Assembly: GCA_031261985.1 (NCBI GenBank)
Contig: JAISIR010000010.1
Span: 90,049-154,048, forward strand
Direction: 5' to 3'
DNA from: Clostridiales bacterium
GTDB lineage: Bacteria; Bacillota; Clostridia; Monoglobales; WRBX01
Length of the DNA: 64,000 nucleotides
Positions 14,066 through 24,542 of the stretch are shown here, in pieces (the first letter of the stretch is position 1; the number at the start of each line of letters is the position of its first letter). Position numbers and translations under genes: made by a program. Below the pieces are notes generated by a model, which saw only the letters and a program-made list of their open reading frames with translations, did no database searches and was not told where the DNA came from.

Positions 14066-16897
14066 TTATTCTTTTTTTAGCGTCTTTGCTAAATAATTCC
14101 CTGTGTAACTTTCGCTGCATTTTGCTACATTTTCGGGCGTTCCACTTACAACAATATTACCGCCTTGGTCGCCGCCTTCCGGTCCTAAATCTATTATATA
14201 ATCAGCCGTTTTAATAACATCTAAATTATGCTCTATAACAACCACGCTATTGCCAGCCTCTACCAACGATTGCAACACGTCGATAAGCTTGTGAACATCG
14301 GCGGCATGCAAGCCTGTGGTAGGTTCGTCTAGAATGTACATAGTTCGCCCAGTGGGGCGTTTGGCAAGCTCGGTTGCAAGCTTTACACGCTGAGCCTCGC
14401 CGCCCGATAGTGTTGTAGACGACTGACCAATTTTGATATAGCCTAAGCCTACTTCTTGCAGAATGGATAATTTGCGATGCAGGCGTGGAAGATTGGCAAA
14501 AAACTCGACACCTTCGTCAACTGTCATATTTAACACTTGGTATATGTTTTTACCTTTGTAGTGAATATCTAGCGTTTCACGATTATAACGCTTGCCATGG
14601 CAAACCTCGCATGGGACAAACACATCGGGTAAAAAGTGCATTTCTATCTTAATAATCCCGTCACCGCTGCAGGCTTCGCACCTTCCGCCTTTTACATTAA
14701 AACTGAATCGCGCCGAGCCATAACCTCGCGCCTTAGCCTCGGCTGTTGATGCAAAAATGTCGCGGATATCGGTAAATAGCCCGGTATATGTCGCAGGGTT
14801 AGAGCGCGGAGTGCGTCCGATGGGCGATTGGTCGATATCTATGACTTTGTCTAAATGCTCGATGCCGGATATTTTTTTATGTTTGCCAGCGATAGTTTTT
14901 GCACCGTTTAACTCGGCTGCTAGTTTTTTGTGCAGAATTTCGTTAATAAGCGAAGATTTGCCCGAGCCAGACACGCCCGTGACACAAGTAAAAGTGCCAA
15001 GAGGTATCGAAACATCTATATTTTTTAAGTTATTCTCTTTAGCTCCAACTATTTTTAGGGTTTTGCCGTTGCCTTTGCGACGCTTTTTAGGTATAGGGAT
15101 ACTTTTTTTGCCGCTTAGATATTGACCTGTTATTGAGTTTTTATTCTTTAGAATATCGTTGATTGTACCTTGCGCAACCACCTCGCCGCCATGGACGCCA
15201 GCTTTAGGGCCTATGTCAATAATATGGTCGGCAGCATGCATTGTGTCTTCGTCATGCTCGACTACAAGCAAGGTATTGCCTAGGGCTGTAAGGTGCTTTA
15301 AGGTGTCGATAAGTTTAGCGTTATCTCGCTGATGAAGCCCGATGCTCGGCTCGTCTAACACATATAGCACACCCATTAGATACGAGCCAATTTGCGTTGC
15401 CAGGCGGATACGTTGCGCCTCGCCGCCCGATAATGTACCAGCAGAACGCGACAAGGTTAGGTAGGATAATCCTACGTTTTCGAGGAATCCGAGGCGTTCA
15501 ATAATCTCTTTTAAAATTTGTTTAGCTATAATTTGCTGTGCCTTAGTAAGTTTTAAGTTTTGGAAGAATTTTAACGCGCGGGTGATTGAGTAATGGGTAA
15601 TATCATCGATATTTTTACCTGCAACTGTAACGCCTAGTGCTATGGGGTTCAAGCGCCTTCCATGACATTCGTGGCAGGGGTTGTTGGTCATAAGCTGCTC
15701 AATTTCCTTACGCGCCCAGGTAGAGTTTGTTTCGCGATATCGACGTTCTAAATTACGCACGACACCCTCAAAAGTTGCCTGATACTCGCCGCTTCCATTG
15801 CTACGATGGTATTCAAACCAAACTTTCTCGCGGCCTGTGCCATACAAAACTTTATCTAAAACATCACGCGGGAGCTTGGATATTGGAGCGTTTACATCAA
15901 AATTATAATGCTTTGCCAAGCCCTGGTAGTACATGCCCGCCATGCTATTATCGCCCTCGAACGCACCCCAGCCATAAGCGCAAATACCACCCTTGTTTAG
16001 CGAACGTTTTTTATCGGGGATAAGCAAATCTTCGTCTACCTGCATTAAAAAACCTAGGCCTGCGCAAGTAGGGCAGGCACCTGTTGGGCTATTAAACGAG
16101 AACATTCGCGGAGTAATCTCTTCCATATTAATATCGCAATCGGGGCAGGCATAATTAGTGGAATAAAGCTTATCGCCTTTTTCTAAAAAATCTATTATTA
16201 CCAATCCGTCGGAATATTTAAGGGCGGTTTCGATGCTATCTGCCAAGCGTTTTACTACGTTTTCTTTAATTACAAGCCTATCGACAACAAACTCGATGTA
16301 GTGCTTTTTATCTTTATCTAGCTGAATTTCTTCGGTTAAATCGTATTGGTTGCCGTCGACTCTAACCCTTGCAAATCCCGAGCGTCGCGCGTTATCAAAC
16401 ACATTATTATGTTGACCCTTGCGCCCGCGAATAACGGGTGATAATATTTGGAACTTAGTGCCTTCGTCGTTTTCCATTACACTATCTACAATTTGGTCGA
16501 CAGTTTGTTGGGTAATGGGCTTGCCGCAATTAGGGCAATGAGGAGTGCCAATTCGCGCAAAAAGCAGGCGCAAATAATCGTAAACTTCGGTAACAGTTCC
16601 AACGGTAGAACGCGGGTTTCGCGAGGTTGTCTTTTGGTCGATAGAGATTGCAGGGCTTAAGCCATCGATAGAATCTACATCTGGCTTTTGCATTTGACCT
16701 AAAAATTGGCGGGCGTATGACGACAGACTCTCGACGTATCGTCGCTGACCTTCGGCATAAATTGTATCGAAAGCTAGCGAGGACTTACCTGAACCCGAAA
16801 GCCCTGTTATTACAACAAATTTATTGCGCGGAATAGCTACGTCTATATTTTTAAGGTTGTTCTCTCTGGCACCTTTTATAATAATGTTGTTTTCCAT
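14066..16897 (-). CDS. uvrA: Excinuclease ABC subunit UvrA
   Basis: Full-length (943 aa) damage-recognition ATPase of nucleotide excision repair; it dimerises and loads UvrB at DNA lesions. Two ABC ATPase modules are visible: Walker [10 protein letters not shown] near 32 and GVSGSGKSS near 640, with signature sequences [12 protein letters not shown] and [12 protein letters not shown]. Zinc-binding CxxC pairs appear in [35 protein letters not shown] and [15 protein letters not shown] precedes the ATG. It lies 24 bases after uvrB, giving a uvrB-uvrA operon; uvrC is not in the window. Confidence 0.98.
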   Translation of the reverse strand: MENNIIIKGARENNLKNIDVAIPRNKFVVITGLSGSGKSSLAFDTIYAEGQRRYVESLSSYARQFLGQMQKPDVDSIDGLSPAISIDQKTTSRNPRSTVGTVTEVYDYLRLLFARIGTPHCPNCGKPITQQTVDQIVDSVMENDEGTKFQILSPVIRGRKGQHNNVFDNARRSGFARVRVDGNQYDLTEEIQLDKDKKHYIEFVVDRLVIKENVVKRLADSIETALKYSDGLVIIDFLEKGDKLYSTNYACPDCDINMEEITPRMFSFNSPTGACPTCAGLGFLMQVDEDLLIPDKKRSLNKGGICAYGWGAFEGDNSMAGMYYQGLAKHYNFDVNAPISKLPRDVLDKVLYGTGREKVWFEYHRSNGSGEYQATFEGVVRNLERRYRETNSTWARKEIEQLMTNNPCHECHGRRLNPIALGVTVAGKNIDDITHYSITRALKFFQNLKLTKAQQIIAKQILKEIIERLGFLENVGLSYLTLSRSAGTLSGGEAQRIRLATQIGSYLMGVLYVLDEPSIGLHQRDNAKLIDTLKHLTALGNTLLVVEHDEDTMHAADHIIDIGPKAGVHGGEVVAQGTINDILKNKNSITGQYLSGKKSIPIPKKRRKGNGKTLKIVGAKENNLKNIDVSIPLGTFTCVTGVSGSGKSSLINEILHKKLAAELNGAKTIAGKHKKISGIEHLDKVIDIDQSPIGRTPRSNPATYTGLFTDIRDIFASTAEAKARGYGSARFSFNVKGGRCEACSGDGIIKIEMHFLPDVFVPCEVCHGKRYNRETLDIHYKGKNIYQVLNMTVDEGVEFFANLPRLHRKLSILQEVGLGYIKIGQSSTTLSGGEAQRVKLATELAKRPTGRTMYILDEPTTGLHAADVHKLIDVLQSLVEAGNSVVVIEHNLDVIKTADYIIDLGPEGGDQGGNIVVSGTPENVAKCSESYTGNYLAKTLKKE

Positions 16898-16921
16898 TTG
16901 AATCCCCCATTTGATTTGCTA

Positions 16922-18946
16922 TTATACATTCATCACTTGCTTCTCTAGATACTTAATTCTATCGCGTAATTTTGCCGCTTGCTCGAACTGTAAATTGTAC
17001 GATGCAAGCTGCATTTCACTGGTCAAACGCTCTATTTCTACTAAAATTTGTTGCGGTGTCATAACGCTTCCGCTTGCCGATGCAACCGACGCTTCTATCG
17101 CCTCTTTACGCTTATCATCTCGTGTTTTTTGCGGAGTTTTGCGTGTGCTTGCCATAGAAGTTTCGATAATGTCTGCCACTTTTTTGATGATAGTCTGCGG
17201 AGTAATGCCATGCTCCTCGTTATACTTCAACTGAGTTTTACGTCGACGCTTAGTCTCGCGAATGGCGCGTTGCATAGAGCCGGTCTCTTTATCTGCATAC
17301 ATTATTACCCTGCCTTGGCTATTACGCGCCGCTCTGCCGACGGTTTGAATCATAGAAGTCTCGGAACGTAGGAATCCTTCTTTATCGGCATCTAAAATTG
17401 CAACAAGCTGAACTTCAGGGATATCCAAGCCCTCGCGCAACAGATTAATACCTACTAGCACATCAAACTCGCCCATTCTAAGGTCGCGGACTATCTCCAT
17501 TCGCTCGAAAGTTTTAACCTCGCTATGAAGATAACGCACCTTAACACCCAAGCTTTCAAGATATTCGGTTAAATCCTCCGCCATTTTTTTGGTAAGAGTG
17601 GTTACTAAAACCCTGCCGCCATTATCGATAACTTTATTGATTTCGCCATATAAATCCTCTATCTGCCCTTCAATAGGTCGCACTTCAATCTCGGGGTCAA
17701 TTAAGCCTGTTGGGCGTAAAATTTGCTCGACAATCTCTCCGCCCGATTTATTAATCTCGTAACTAGAAGGCGTGGCACTAACGTAAATTGCATTGTCGAC
17801 ACGCTGCTCAAATTCGTCAAAGGTAAGAGGGCGGTTATCGTACGCTGAGGGCAGGCGAAAACCAAAGCCAATAAGCGAAGATTTACGCGCTTTATCGCCA
17901 TTATACATTGCACCCACCTGAGGAATTGTGACATGTGACTCGTCTACAACTAGCAAATAATCGTCACCAAAATAATCCATTAGGGTAAAAGGCGGGCTGC
18001 CAGGTTCGCGCCCGCTGATGTGTCGCGAGTAGTTTTCTATCCCTTGGCAAAAGCCAATTTCTTGCATCATCTCGATATCGTATCGCGTGCGTTGCTCTAT
18101 CCTTTGAGCCTCTAGCGGCTTATCGTTATCCTTAAAATACTTAATGCGCTTCTCTAACTCAGCCTCGATAGTTTTAATGGCACTTTCCATTTTATCGGGC
18201 GTGGTAGCGTAATGAGAATTAGGGAAAATCGTAGCAAAATTAAGGACATTTACCACGTTGCCAGTTAGAACGTCCACCTCGGTTATCTTGTCAATCTCGT
18301 CGCCAAAAAATTCGACGCGAATGGCGCGCTCGGACTGATTAGACGAAAAAATCTCGATAATATCGCCACGAACCCTAAACTTACCACGAGTTAGGCTAAT
18401 GTCGTTGCGCTGATATTGCATATCGATTAATTTAGAAATAGCAATGTCGCGGTCGAGAGTTGAGCCGACGCGAAGATATAACGTCAAGTTTTGGTAATCG
18501 TCGGGGTCACCCAAGCCATAAATACACGAGACACTTGCTACAACAATTACGTCTTTACGCTCTAAAAGCGAGGCGGTGGCACTGTGGCGGAGCTTGTCTA
18601 TTTCGTCGTTAATACTTGCATCTTTCTCGATAAACGTATCGGTAGATGGAATATAAGCTTCGGGCTGATAATAATCGTAATAGCTGACAAAAAATTCGAC
18701 AGCGTTATTTGGGAAAAACTCTTTAAACTCGGTACATAATTGCGCGGCTAAAATTTTGTTATGAGCAAGAACTAATGTAGGCTTTTGCACCTGTTGGATA
18801 ACGTTTGCGATAGTGAAAGTTTTGCCGCTGCCGGTTACGCCTAAAAGGGTTTGATGTTTTTTGCCGACATTCAAACCAGCCACCAAGCTCTCGATGGCTT
18901 GTGGCTGATCGCCTTGCGGTGTATAATCGGATACTAATTCAAACAT
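16922..18946 (-). CDS. uvrB: Excinuclease ABC subunit UvrB
   Basis: Helicase-like core of nucleotide excision repair (about 674 aa). Visible are Walker [11 protein letters not shown], the DNA-clamping beta-hairpin region [12 protein letters not shown], the DEXH-type box VVDESH, the helicase motif QTVGRAARN and a C-terminal UVR motif ([18 protein letters not shown]) that binds UvrC. The ATG giving [14 protein letters not shown] matches the family start; the ORF-track GTG is 24 bases upstream, and neither has a strong Shine-Dalgarno. It is followed directly by uvrA. The upstream gap of 298 bases contains a MITE-like element. Confidence 0.97.
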   Translation of the reverse strand: MFELVSDYTPQGDQPQAIESLVAGLNVGKKHQTLLGVTGSGKTFTIANVIQQVQKPTLVLAHNKILAAQLCTEFKEFFPNNAVEFFVSYYDYYQPEAYIPSTDTFIEKDASINDEIDKLRHSATASLLERKDVIVVASVSCIYGLGDPDDYQNLTLYLRVGSTLDRDIAISKLIDMQYQRNDISLTRGKFRVRGDIIEIFSSNQSERAIRVEFFGDEIDKITEVDVLTGNVVNVLNFATIFPNSHYATTPDKMESAIKTIEAELEKRIKYFKDNDKPLEAQRIEQRTRYDIEMMQEIGFCQGIENYSRHISGREPGSPPFTLMDYFGDDYLLVVDESHVTIPQVGAMYNGDKARKSSLIGFGFRLPSAYDNRPLTFDEFEQRVDNAIYVSATPSSYEINKSGGEIVEQILRPTGLIDPEIEVRPIEGQIEDLYGEINKVIDNGGRVLVTTLTKKMAEDLTEYLESLGVKVRYLHSEVKTFERMEIVRDLRMGEFDVLVGINLLREGLDIPEVQLVAILDADKEGFLRSETSMIQTVGRAARNSQGRVIMYADKETGSMQRAIRETKRRRKTQLKYNEEHGITPQTIIKKVADIIETSMASTRKTPQKTRDDKRKEAIEASVASASGSVMTPQQILVEIERLTSEMQLASYNLQFEQAAKLRDRIKYLEKQVMNV

Positions 18947-19012
18947 GTTACTTTTAGACAAATGAATCACTTAATTCTAATAATCTGTGTATTTTAACTT
19001 TTTTAACGTTGA

Positions 19013-19168
19013 GCAACCACTGAATAACTCTCGTTTGCGCTTTTTGTGTAAAATTCCGTTTTAGTGCGTCAGCCTCGAAAAGCAGGCGTCAGCCTAGCAT
19101 TTTCTCGTTTCCTTCTAAAACAAAATTTTACTTCAAAAATCCCTAAACGCGAGTTAATCAGTGCTTAC
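19013..19168 (+). repeat. MITE-like palindromic element, copy 1
   Basis: About 155 bp with imperfect terminal inverted repeats (AACCACTGAATAACTC against AAGCACTGATTAACTC on the other strand) and further internal pairing (GTAAAATT with AATTTTAC). It shares ends and GCAGGCGTCAGCCT with the copy at 40.8 kb and has no ORF. It fills most of the uvrB-radC gap. Its flanks (CTGTGTATTTTAAC on the left, AAAATACAC on the right) would pair with each other if it were removed. Confidence 0.75.
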
Positions 19169-19244
19169 TAAAAATACACTTGTAATTTTCTAGTATTTAT
19201 CACTTTTTACTAATCATCGTATATTGGTGTTTTTTTACGATTTA

Positions 19245-20006
19245 TTACATACATTTTAATTCTTTCATCGAGCAATAATCATCGCCAGCAACTATAATAT
19301 GGTCAACCAAGCGAACTCCCACCATTTTTAGTGCTTGAATAAGCTTAAAAGTAACTAATTTATCGTTATCGCTTGGCGCGGTTATGCCGCCAGGGTGACT
19401 ATGTGTTAAAACAACGCTAGATGCTTTGGTGCACATTATTTTATGAATAGTTTTATCTAGATATAGCACCACTTCGTCGCCACCGCCCTCGCTTAGCAAA
19501 AGGGTATTTATAACCGTCATGCTACGATTCAAGCAAATTACATAAAATACTTCGTAGGGTTTGGCAAAATCAAGAGCGCAACAATACTCACCAATTTTAT
19601 CCAACGAGTCTAAAACTATAGTATGCCCCATCTTACTAATTTTATATTGGCGCAAAACATCAAGGTACATATGGATATTTAGTGCCGTCCGCTCGCCTAC
19701 ACCTTTAACTGAGCAAAGTGCATATACATCAGCCTCTAGCACGTTTGCAAGGCTACCAAAGGTAGTAATTAAATCGTGTGCAATTGGGTTGACGTCTTTG
19801 CGAGTGATGGTCTGCATTAAAACTAACTCTAAAACTTCGTGAGGCTGGAAGGAATCTAGACCGCCTTTGATATATTTTTCGCGCAGACGCTCGCGATGAC
19901 CAACATGCACATCTGTAGGCAATAGCACGGTTGAAGCCATTTTATCTCTGTTAATATTGCTGCTTATTGCGCCATATTTATAACTTTCGGAATCCGATGT
20001 TTTCAA
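19245..20006 (-). CDS. radC: RadC family JAB-domain protein
   Basis: About 253 residues: a helix-hairpin-helix region near 75-110 (FGSLANVLEADVYALCSVKGVGERTA in part) and a C-terminal JAMM/MPN metalloprotease-like domain with HSHPGG followed by PSDND, the metal-binding signature. RadC-family proteins were linked to DNA repair, but their biochemical role is unsettled. TTG is chosen as start because GAGG lies eight bases upstream, and the ORF-track GTG overlaps that site. It follows pyrD by 36 bases and may be on the same transcript. Confidence 0.9.
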   Translation of the reverse strand: MKTSDSESYKYGAISSNINRDKMASTVLLPTDVHVGHRERLREKYIKGGLDSFQPHEVLELVLMQTITRKDVNPIAHDLITTFGSLANVLEADVYALCSVKGVGERTALNIHMYLDVLRQYKISKMGHTIVLDSLDKIGEYCCALDFAKPYEVFYVICLNRSMTVINTLLLSEGGGDEVVLYLDKTIHKIMCTKASSVVLTHSHPGGITAPSDNDKLVTFKLIQALKMVGVRLVDHIIVAGDDYCSMKELKCM

Positions 20007-20042
20007 TTTATGCACCTCTTTTTTCCGACATCAATATCGAGT

Positions 20043-20909
20043 CTAAAACCTAAGCTGATTCTTAGTAATATCTTTCTCTAATTCTTCAGCAATTTCCGCA
20101 CCTATCCAAGGATTCACAAAATTTTGCGTACCGATTGAAACAGCTTTAGCCCCCGCCATAAAGAACTTTCGCGCATCGTCGGCACAAGTGATGCCACCCA
20201 TGCCAATAATAGGGATTTTAACGCTTTTTGCCATTTGCCACACGACTCTAAGAGCGATGGGAAGGATGGCGGCACCAGAAAGCCCTGCAACTTTGTTGGC
20301 AAAAACAGGTTTGCCGGTTTTTAGGTCAAAATCCATAGCTAAAACTGTGTTGATAGCCGAAATCGCGTCTGCGCCAGAATTTTCCGCCGCTTTAGCAATG
20401 GCAGCAGGGTCGGTTACGTTAGACGTTAGTTTAACAATAATTGGAACTTTAGCCGCCGCCTTAACTCTACTAACCAGCTCGCCAACAACATCGGGGTTCG
20501 TACCAAAGGCAAGCCCTGCGCCCTTTGCGTTAGGGCAAGATAGATTAACCTCGATTAAATCCACCTTATCGCCAATTTTTTGAGTAAGGGTTACGTATTC
20601 TTCTATAGATTTTCCGCCGATATTTGCAATTAATTTAGTGGGGAATTTTTTAACCAATGGCAAGGCACTCTCTAAAAACACGTCAACTCCAGGGTTTTCT
20701 AGCCCAATAGAGTTTAAAATGCCACTGGGTGTCTTCCAAATTCTAGGCTGAGGGTTACCTTCGCGCGGCTCTAAAGTAATCGTTTTAAGCGAAATCGCGC
20801 CTATATTATCCAACACGCCCATTGCGTTAAGTTCTAAGCCGAAGCCGACGGTGCCAGATGCTAATATTACTTGATTTTGCAGCTCTACATTGCCTATTTT
20901 GATTTTCAT
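20043..20909 (-). CDS. pyrD: Dihydroorotate dehydrogenase, class 1B catalytic subunit
   Basis: FMN enzyme that oxidises dihydroorotate to orotate in UMP synthesis; the class 1B form works with PyrK and passes electrons to NAD. About 288 residues. NLSCPNAKG contains the catalytic cysteine of class 1 enzymes. GGITCADDARKFFMAGA and SIGTQNFVNP are the phosphate-binding and C-terminal family motifs. GGAGG seven bases before the ATG sets the start, 30 bases downstream of the ORF-track start. It is preceded by pyrK (20-base gap) in a pyrC-pyrK-pyrD order. Confidence 0.96.
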   Translation of the reverse strand: MKIKIGNVELQNQVILASGTVGFGLELNAMGVLDNIGAISLKTITLEPREGNPQPRIWKTPSGILNSIGLENPGVDVFLESALPLVKKFPTKLIANIGGKSIEEYVTLTQKIGDKVDLIEVNLSCPNAKGAGLAFGTNPDVVGELVSRVKAAAKVPIIVKLTSNVTDPAAIAKAAENSGADAISAINTVLAMDFDLKTGKPVFANKVAGLSGAAILPIALRVVWQMAKSVKIPIIGMGGITCADDARKFFMAGAKAVSIGTQNFVNPWIGAEIAEELEKDITKNQLRF

Positions 20910-20929
20910 TATATCGCCTCCACTTTTAA

Positions 20930-21667
20930 TCACGACCACGCTAGCTCTTTAGAATTGAAAACGGGACCATTTTTGCAAATGGTAGTTTGTGAGCCAGCAG
21001 ATGTCTTACACACACAAGCCCTACAGATTCCTATGCCACACGCCATTTTCTCTTCCATAGAAACTTGGCACCAAATATCCTCTTTATCGGCTAAATTACT
21101 AACCGCCTTAAGCATTGGCTTGGGACCGCACGCGTAAATTTTATCTATCTGCTGAGTTCTAATAATGTCGCTGGCGATATCGGTTACAAGCCCTTTAGTG
21201 CCTAGCGAGCCATCGTCGGTTACAAGGCTAACGTTAGGAAATTGCTCATACATAAGGGCTAAATCTTTATTCCTAAACCCTAAAATTGCTTGAACATAAT
21301 CGCCGCGTTTTAGCAATTGTTTACTTAAAAGTAGCAAGGGGAAAATGCCTATTCCGCCGCCGATTAGAAGAGCGTTACCCTCTTTTTCGGCATCGAATCC
21401 ACGGCCTAAAGGTCCTAGAATATCCAGCTCGTCACCGATGCGTTTTTCGGATAGAATTTTAGTGGATTCACCCACGACCGACATAACAAAACGGACGTTC
21501 TCGCCTAGTAAATCGCAAATTGATATAGGGCAACGCAGGATTTGCGCGCCTCCAACTGCAATGTGAAGAAACTGCCCTGGTTTTGCAGATTTGGCGATTT
21601 CTGGACTATTTATCCAAAAACTAAAGGTATTTTCGTTTAATTGCTGTTTTTCGATTATTTTATTCAT
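20930..21667 (-). CDS. pyrK: Dihydroorotate dehydrogenase electron-transfer subunit
   Basis: Iron-sulfur flavoprotein partner of PyrD class 1B (about 245 aa). It has a ferredoxin-reductase-type FAD domain (CPISICD near 70), an NAD-binding part (LIGGGIGIFPLLLLS near 105-120) and a C-terminal [2Fe-2S] site CGIGICRACVCKT ... ICKNGPVF. Start at MNKIIEKQQ, with GAGG seven bases upstream. It overlaps the end of pyrC by eight bases, so translation is coupled. Confidence 0.96.
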   Translation of the reverse strand: MNKIIEKQQLNENTFSFWINSPEIAKSAKPGQFLHIAVGGAQILRCPISICDLLGENVRFVMSVVGESTKILSEKRIGDELDILGPLGRGFDAEKEGNALLIGGGIGIFPLLLLSKQLLKRGDYVQAILGFRNKDLALMYEQFPNVSLVTDDGSLGTKGLVTDIASDIIRTQQIDKIYACGPKPMLKAVSNLADKEDIWCQVSMEEKMACGIGICRACVCKTSAGSQTTICKNGPVFNSKELAWS

Positions 21668-22901
21668 ATACAACCTCGCCACCTAAAATAGTATATTTCA
21701 CTCTACCTTGTAATTTTTCACCATTAAATGGGGAATTTGTAGTTTTTCCGTGAAAATTATTGACATCAACTACCCACGTTTCGTTTGGGTCAAAAATTGT
21801 TATATCGGCTGCCTTACCAACTTCTATAGTGCCGCAATTCTTGGAAATCCCAAGGATTTTGGCTGGGTTAATGGTCATTTTTTTGATTATGTTAGGGATG
21901 CTCATACTATCCTTTAAATAAGTAAGGCTTAAAGCAAGCGAAGTTTCTAAACCAACAATTCCATTAGGAGCCTTGGCGTAATCTACGTTTTTCTCGTCTT
22001 GTGTATGAGGTGCATGGTCGGTAACAATGCAATCGATAGTATCATTTTTTAAACCGTCGATGATTGCTTGGCGGTCACTTTCCGTCCTAAGCGGAGGATT
22101 CATTTTTGCGTTGGTGCCAAGGGTTTTTATAGCATCATCGGTAAGCGAAAAGTAATGTGGGCAGGTCTCGGCTGTCACTTTTACACCGTCATTCTTAGCC
22201 GTCTTGATTATGTCAACCGAACCTGCTGTAGAAATATGGCAAATATGTATTGGTGCATCCAAAGTTTTTGCTATATATATATCACGCAGAATCATAAGTT
22301 CTTCTGCCAAACGCGTATTACCATTTTGCGTTAGATTTTCGTCTTCGCAATGACATAGAATAGGCTTGTTAATATCGGCGCAAGCCTGCAGCGCACTAGC
22401 TTTTAAAGCAGCGTTTGTAACCGAGCGACCGTCTTCAGAAAAAGCCACGGCTCCATTTTTCGCCAACGCAATAAAGTCGACTAATTCCTCACCTAGCTGT
22501 TCTTTGGTGATTGCAGCTACCGGCAAGACGTTGCACTTGGGTTTAACACGCTTTATTTGATTGTTTATGTAATTTAGAGTTTCGAGATTATCGATAGGTG
22601 GGCGAGTATTTGGCATGCAGGCTATTGAGGTAAAACCCCCGGCAGCGGCAGCGTTTGTGCCACTTTTTATATCTTCTTTATGAGTTTGCCCAGGGTCACG
22701 CAGGTGAACGTGCATGTCAATTAACCCAGGTGATATCAGCATTTTATTGGCATCGATTATTCGGTCAGGCGGATTTTCTGCATTGATGGAAATATCGCTA
22801 TTTATCTCTTTAATCACGCCGTTTTCTAGCAAAATATCCGCTTTTACAAGTTTATCCGCCGTTACATCGATTATTGTCCCGTTTTTGATTATAATCTTCA
22901 A
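21660..22901 (-). CDS. pyrC: Dihydroorotase
   Basis: Zinc amidohydrolase that interconverts carbamoyl-aspartate and dihydroorotate (413 aa, type I length). Metal-binding MHVHLRDPGQTHKED near 63, the carbamylated-lysine-type region, HICHISTAGS near 230 and the catalytic aspartate in CIVTDHAPH near 305 are all present. The start codon is TTG, with AAAGGAGG upstream. It follows gltX by 36 bases and overlaps pyrK. No aspartate carbamoyltransferase gene is in the window. Confidence 0.96.
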   Translation of the reverse strand: MKIIIKNGTIIDVTADKLVKADILLENGVIKEINSDISINAENPPDRIIDANKMLISPGLIDMHVHLRDPGQTHKEDIKSGTNAAAAGGFTSIACMPNTRPPIDNLETLNYINNQIKRVKPKCNVLPVAAITKEQLGEELVDFIALAKNGAVAFSEDGRSVTNAALKASALQACADINKPILCHCEDENLTQNGNTRLAEELMILRDIYIAKTLDAPIHICHISTAGSVDIIKTAKNDGVKVTAETCPHYFSLTDDAIKTLGTNAKMNPPLRTESDRQAIIDGLKNDTIDCIVTDHAPHTQDEKNVDYAKAPNGIVGLETSLALSLTYLKDSMSIPNIIKKMTINPAKILGISKNCGTIEVGKAADITIFDPNETWVVDVNNFHGKTTNSPFNGEKLQGRVKYTILGGEVVYE

Positions 22902-22937
22902 TATTCCGCCTCCTTTAATCGTGCTAATAAGTGCTAC

Positions 22938-24383
22938 TTAGTTTGCCTCTAACCTATCAATTGCAATATCCAATCGTTTTAACGTCTCATCACGTCCTAA
23001 AATCGCTGCAATTTCCACGCCTCCGCCTGGTGTAAACTGTTTGCCGCTAACTGCAACGCGTAGCGGGTACATTATTTTGCCATTTTTAACATCTAAATTT
23101 TGTGCCATTGTAACTAATAAATCGTGAATACCTTGTTGCGTCCAAGGTTTTAGCGTTGTTAGTTGCTCTTTTATTTGTTGCAGCATTGGCAGAGAGCTTT
23201 CGGGCGTTGTCTTCATTTTTTTATGTGTATAAAGCGATAAATCATAATTAGGCAGGGCATCGAAAAAGTCGATTTGTTCAGGAATGTCGATGAATCGGTC
23301 GCATCGAGGTTGCAGAAGCGTGGCAATGGCTTTTTTATCAAAGTCGCCCTTAACCGCTTCTTCTATATACTCCTTGGCGTTTGCGTAAAATTCTTCGACC
23401 GACATATCGCGGATATACTCGCCATTTAGCCAGGTAAGCTTGGTTTCGTCGAATATAGCGGGGGACTTGGAAATTCCTTTAATATCAAAGGCTTTAATTA
23501 ACTCATCAAGAGTAAACTTCTCGTTCTCGCCAGCAGGGCTCCAGCCTAAAAGTGCGACGTAATTGATAATGGCATCGTTTAGGTAGCCTTTATCGATGAA
23601 ATCCTGGTATGAAGCATCGCCATCGCGCTTAGAAAGCTTTTTGGTAGACGTGCGCATAACGGGAGAAACGTGGATATAGGTAGGAATTTCCCACCCGAAG
23701 GCGTTATATAGAAGGTTATATTTAGGTGTAGATGAAAGGTACTCGTTGCCGCGGACGATGTGGGTAATGCCCATTAAATGGTCGTCGACAACATTGGCGA
23801 AGTTGTAGGTAGGCAGCCCGTCAGATTTTAAGAGGATATTATCGTCTAGTGTAGAATTTTCCACAACTATTTTACCAAAAACTTTATCATCAAACGAAGT
23901 AGTGCCGGTTAAAGGCATTTTTTGACGAATAACATATGGCACGCCACTATCTAGTTTTTCTTGGATTTCACTAGCAGAGAGGGCGCGGCAATGACGGTCG
24001 TACATCGGTACAATTTTAGAGGCTTCTTGAACGGTGCGAATTTTATCTAGGCGTTCTTTATCGCAAAAACAGTAGTAGGCGCCACCTTTTTCGATTAAAT
24101 CTAGTGCGTATTTTTTGTAAATATCGCGGCGCTGGCTTTGGATATATGGTCCACAATCACCGCCAACATCGGGGCCTTCATCCCAATACATTCCTGCCTG
24201 GCGAAGGGAATTATAGATGATGTCTACCGCGCCATCTACATAGCGTTCTTGGTCGGTATCTTCTATACGCAAAATAAACTTGCCGCCTGCCTTGCGCGTA
24301 ATTAGGTAGGTATATAGTGCTGTCCTAAGGTTTCCTATGTGCATATAGCCCGTGGGAGAGGGCGCGAATCTTGTTCTTACCAT
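22938..24383 (-). CDS. gltX: Glutamyl-tRNA synthetase
   Basis: Class I aminoacyl-tRNA synthetase (481 aa). The HIGH motif appears as HIGNLRTALY and the KMSKS loop as KLSKRDGDAS; RFAPSPTGYMHIG is the typical N-terminus. In most Firmicutes this enzyme also charges tRNA-Gln for later amidation. AAGGAAG precedes the ATG, and a near-consensus promoter lies about 45 bases upstream. It heads the gltX-pyrC-pyrK-pyrD(-radC) run. Confidence 0.97.
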   Translation of the reverse strand: MVRTRFAPSPTGYMHIGNLRTALYTYLITRKAGGKFILRIEDTDQERYVDGAVDIIYNSLRQAGMYWDEGPDVGGDCGPYIQSQRRDIYKKYALDLIEKGGAYYCFCDKERLDKIRTVQEASKIVPMYDRHCRALSASEIQEKLDSGVPYVIRQKMPLTGTTSFDDKVFGKIVVENSTLDDNILLKSDGLPTYNFANVVDDHLMGITHIVRGNEYLSSTPKYNLLYNAFGWEIPTYIHVSPVMRTSTKKLSKRDGDASYQDFIDKGYLNDAIINYVALLGWSPAGENEKFTLDELIKAFDIKGISKSPAIFDETKLTWLNGEYIRDMSVEEFYANAKEYIEEAVKGDFDKKAIATLLQPRCDRFIDIPEQIDFFDALPNYDLSLYTHKKMKTTPESSLPMLQQIKEQLTTLKPWTQQGIHDLLVTMAQNLDVKNGKIMYPLRVAVSGKQFTPGGGVEIAAILGRDETLKRLDIAIDRLEAN

Positions 24384-24428
24384 GTTAATTTTTCTTCCTT
24401 TTTATAATGCGATATAAGTATTGTTCCT

Positions 24429-24457
24429 ATTCTATCATATTAAAATAATAAAATCAA
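24429..24457 (-). promoter_or_regulatory. Promoter of gltX-pyr operon
   Basis: Minus strand: TTGATT, 17 bases, TAGAAT; the bases before the -10 box read TATGA, as in several other promoters here. No T-box leader and no PyrR-type attenuator were seen. Confidence 0.65.
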
Positions 24458-24505
24458 CACTTTTTGCAATTTTTTTAATTTTTTTTTGACATTTTGCGCT
24501 GTTTT

Positions 24506-24540
24506 TGTGTATTTTAAATTCTAAAAAGTTAAAATACACA
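24506..24540 (-). repeat. Perfect 12-bp AT-rich hairpin after DUF2344 gene
   Basis: TGTGTATTTTAA and TTAAAATACACA pair perfectly around an 11-base loop, two bases after the stop codon of the DUF2344 gene. It could halt transcription or stabilise the 3' end, but lacks a clear T-run. The same CTGTGTATTTTAACTTTTT recurs near 18.99 kb beside the MITE-like element. Confidence 0.55.
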
Positions 24541-24542
24541 GG

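Noticed and set aside
14757-15125. 122-codon plus-strand ORF inside uvrA
   Set aside because: Antisense shadow of the well-supported uvrA gene with no start signals.
24506-24540. Classic Rho-independent terminator after the DUF2344 gene
   Set aside because: Stem is perfect but A+T-rich and no T-run follows on the minus strand, so it is listed only as a hairpin.
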